Source of the DNA: a virus
Virus record (IMG/VR): IMGVR_UViG_3300034198_009924
Span: 1-21,769 of that record
Length of the DNA: 21,769 nucleotides
Strand: one strand, 5' to 3'
This document shows positions 21,686 through 21,769 of the stretch, piece after piece; within the stretch, counting starts at the first letter, position 1; every line of letters starts with the position of its first letter. Both the position numbers and the translations under genes were made by a program. The notes below the pieces were generated by a model. It worked only from the letters and a program-made list of their open reading frames with translations. It was not told the DNA's origin and did not search any database.

Positions 21686-21769
21686 ATGAACGTAAATTTA
21701 GATGAACTCATTGAGGGGCTCAATCAAGCAGAAAATCTGGTTGATCAAGTTTATCATTATGCCATGGAA
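21686..21769 (+). CDS. N-terminal part of a small early-type gene, cut by the window edge
   Basis: From ATG 21686, 28 codons run open to the window end (MNVNLDELIEGLNQAENLVD...). Ribosome site AGGA lies just upstream (in ACAGGAATACAAA) and a consensus promoter is 32 bases before the start. The visible part is acidic and helical. The rest is outside the window, so no function can be given. Confidence 0.7.
   Translation, partial: MNVNLDELIEGLNQAENLVDQVYHYAME

Noticed and set aside
1-21769. tRNA, rRNA, CRISPR array, insertion sequence, attachment site
   Set aside because: I looked for cloverleaf-type ends, regularly spaced repeats, transposase or integrase motifs and found none that hold up.

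Overview
The window is a stretch of an AT-rich genome of a tailed phage, most likely a T4-like myovirus related to those of marine or freshwater bacteria. The evidence is a PAAR spike-tip gene, Ig/FN3-decorated and Hint-containing virion-type proteins, phage-style nrdA/nrdB/glutaredoxin genes, an Sm-like protein of the kind known from cyanophages, a SleB-type lysin, densely packed genes with TAATG/ATGA junctions, and GATAAATA elements matching the NATAAATA/TATAAATA late promoters of T4-like phages. I see no tRNA, rRNA, CRISPR array, insertion sequence or integrase. No stretch over 300 bases lacks a gene.

Layout. (1) 1-3216: small virion-type genes, an Ig-like plus Hint protein, and a duplicated virion protein pair whose second copy carries two extra FN3 domains. 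Both copies have the same late promoter and a 5' hairpin leader. (2) 3306-8701: nucleotide metabolism (class Ia ribonucleotide reductase alpha and beta, glutaredoxin), small unknown genes and an Sm-like protein; a sigma70-type promoter with a large palindrome lies after nrdB. (3) 8706-11524: PAAR tail tip and a large presumed tail-associated protein. (4) 11563-15282, + strand: a SleB-type lysin, then a tightly coupled run of GNAT, acyl carrier protein, PP-loop ATPase, GNAT-like protein and membrane fatty-acid desaturase. (5) 15323-20175, - strand: two 2OG-Fe(II) oxygenases, a second PP-loop ATPase, an ATP-grasp ligase, a GNAT, a bicupin and an ABM-like barrel protein. (6) 20219-21290, + strand: two more 2OG-Fe(II) oxygenase-like genes diverging from region 5. 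(7) 21298-21769: two small early-type units, each with a palindrome directly upstream of a consensus sigma70 promoter.

Regions 4-6 are the most interesting part. A carrier protein, a desaturase, two SGG(T/I)DS adenylating enzymes, an ATP-grasp ligase, two to three acyltransferases, a bicupin, an ABM-like protein and four HxD...H oxygenases lie together in about 9 kb. This looks like a phage-borne small-molecule, lipid or macromolecule modification pathway. Its product cannot be read from sequence. The late-type promoter elements inside it suggest expression late in infection, together with virion and lysis genes.
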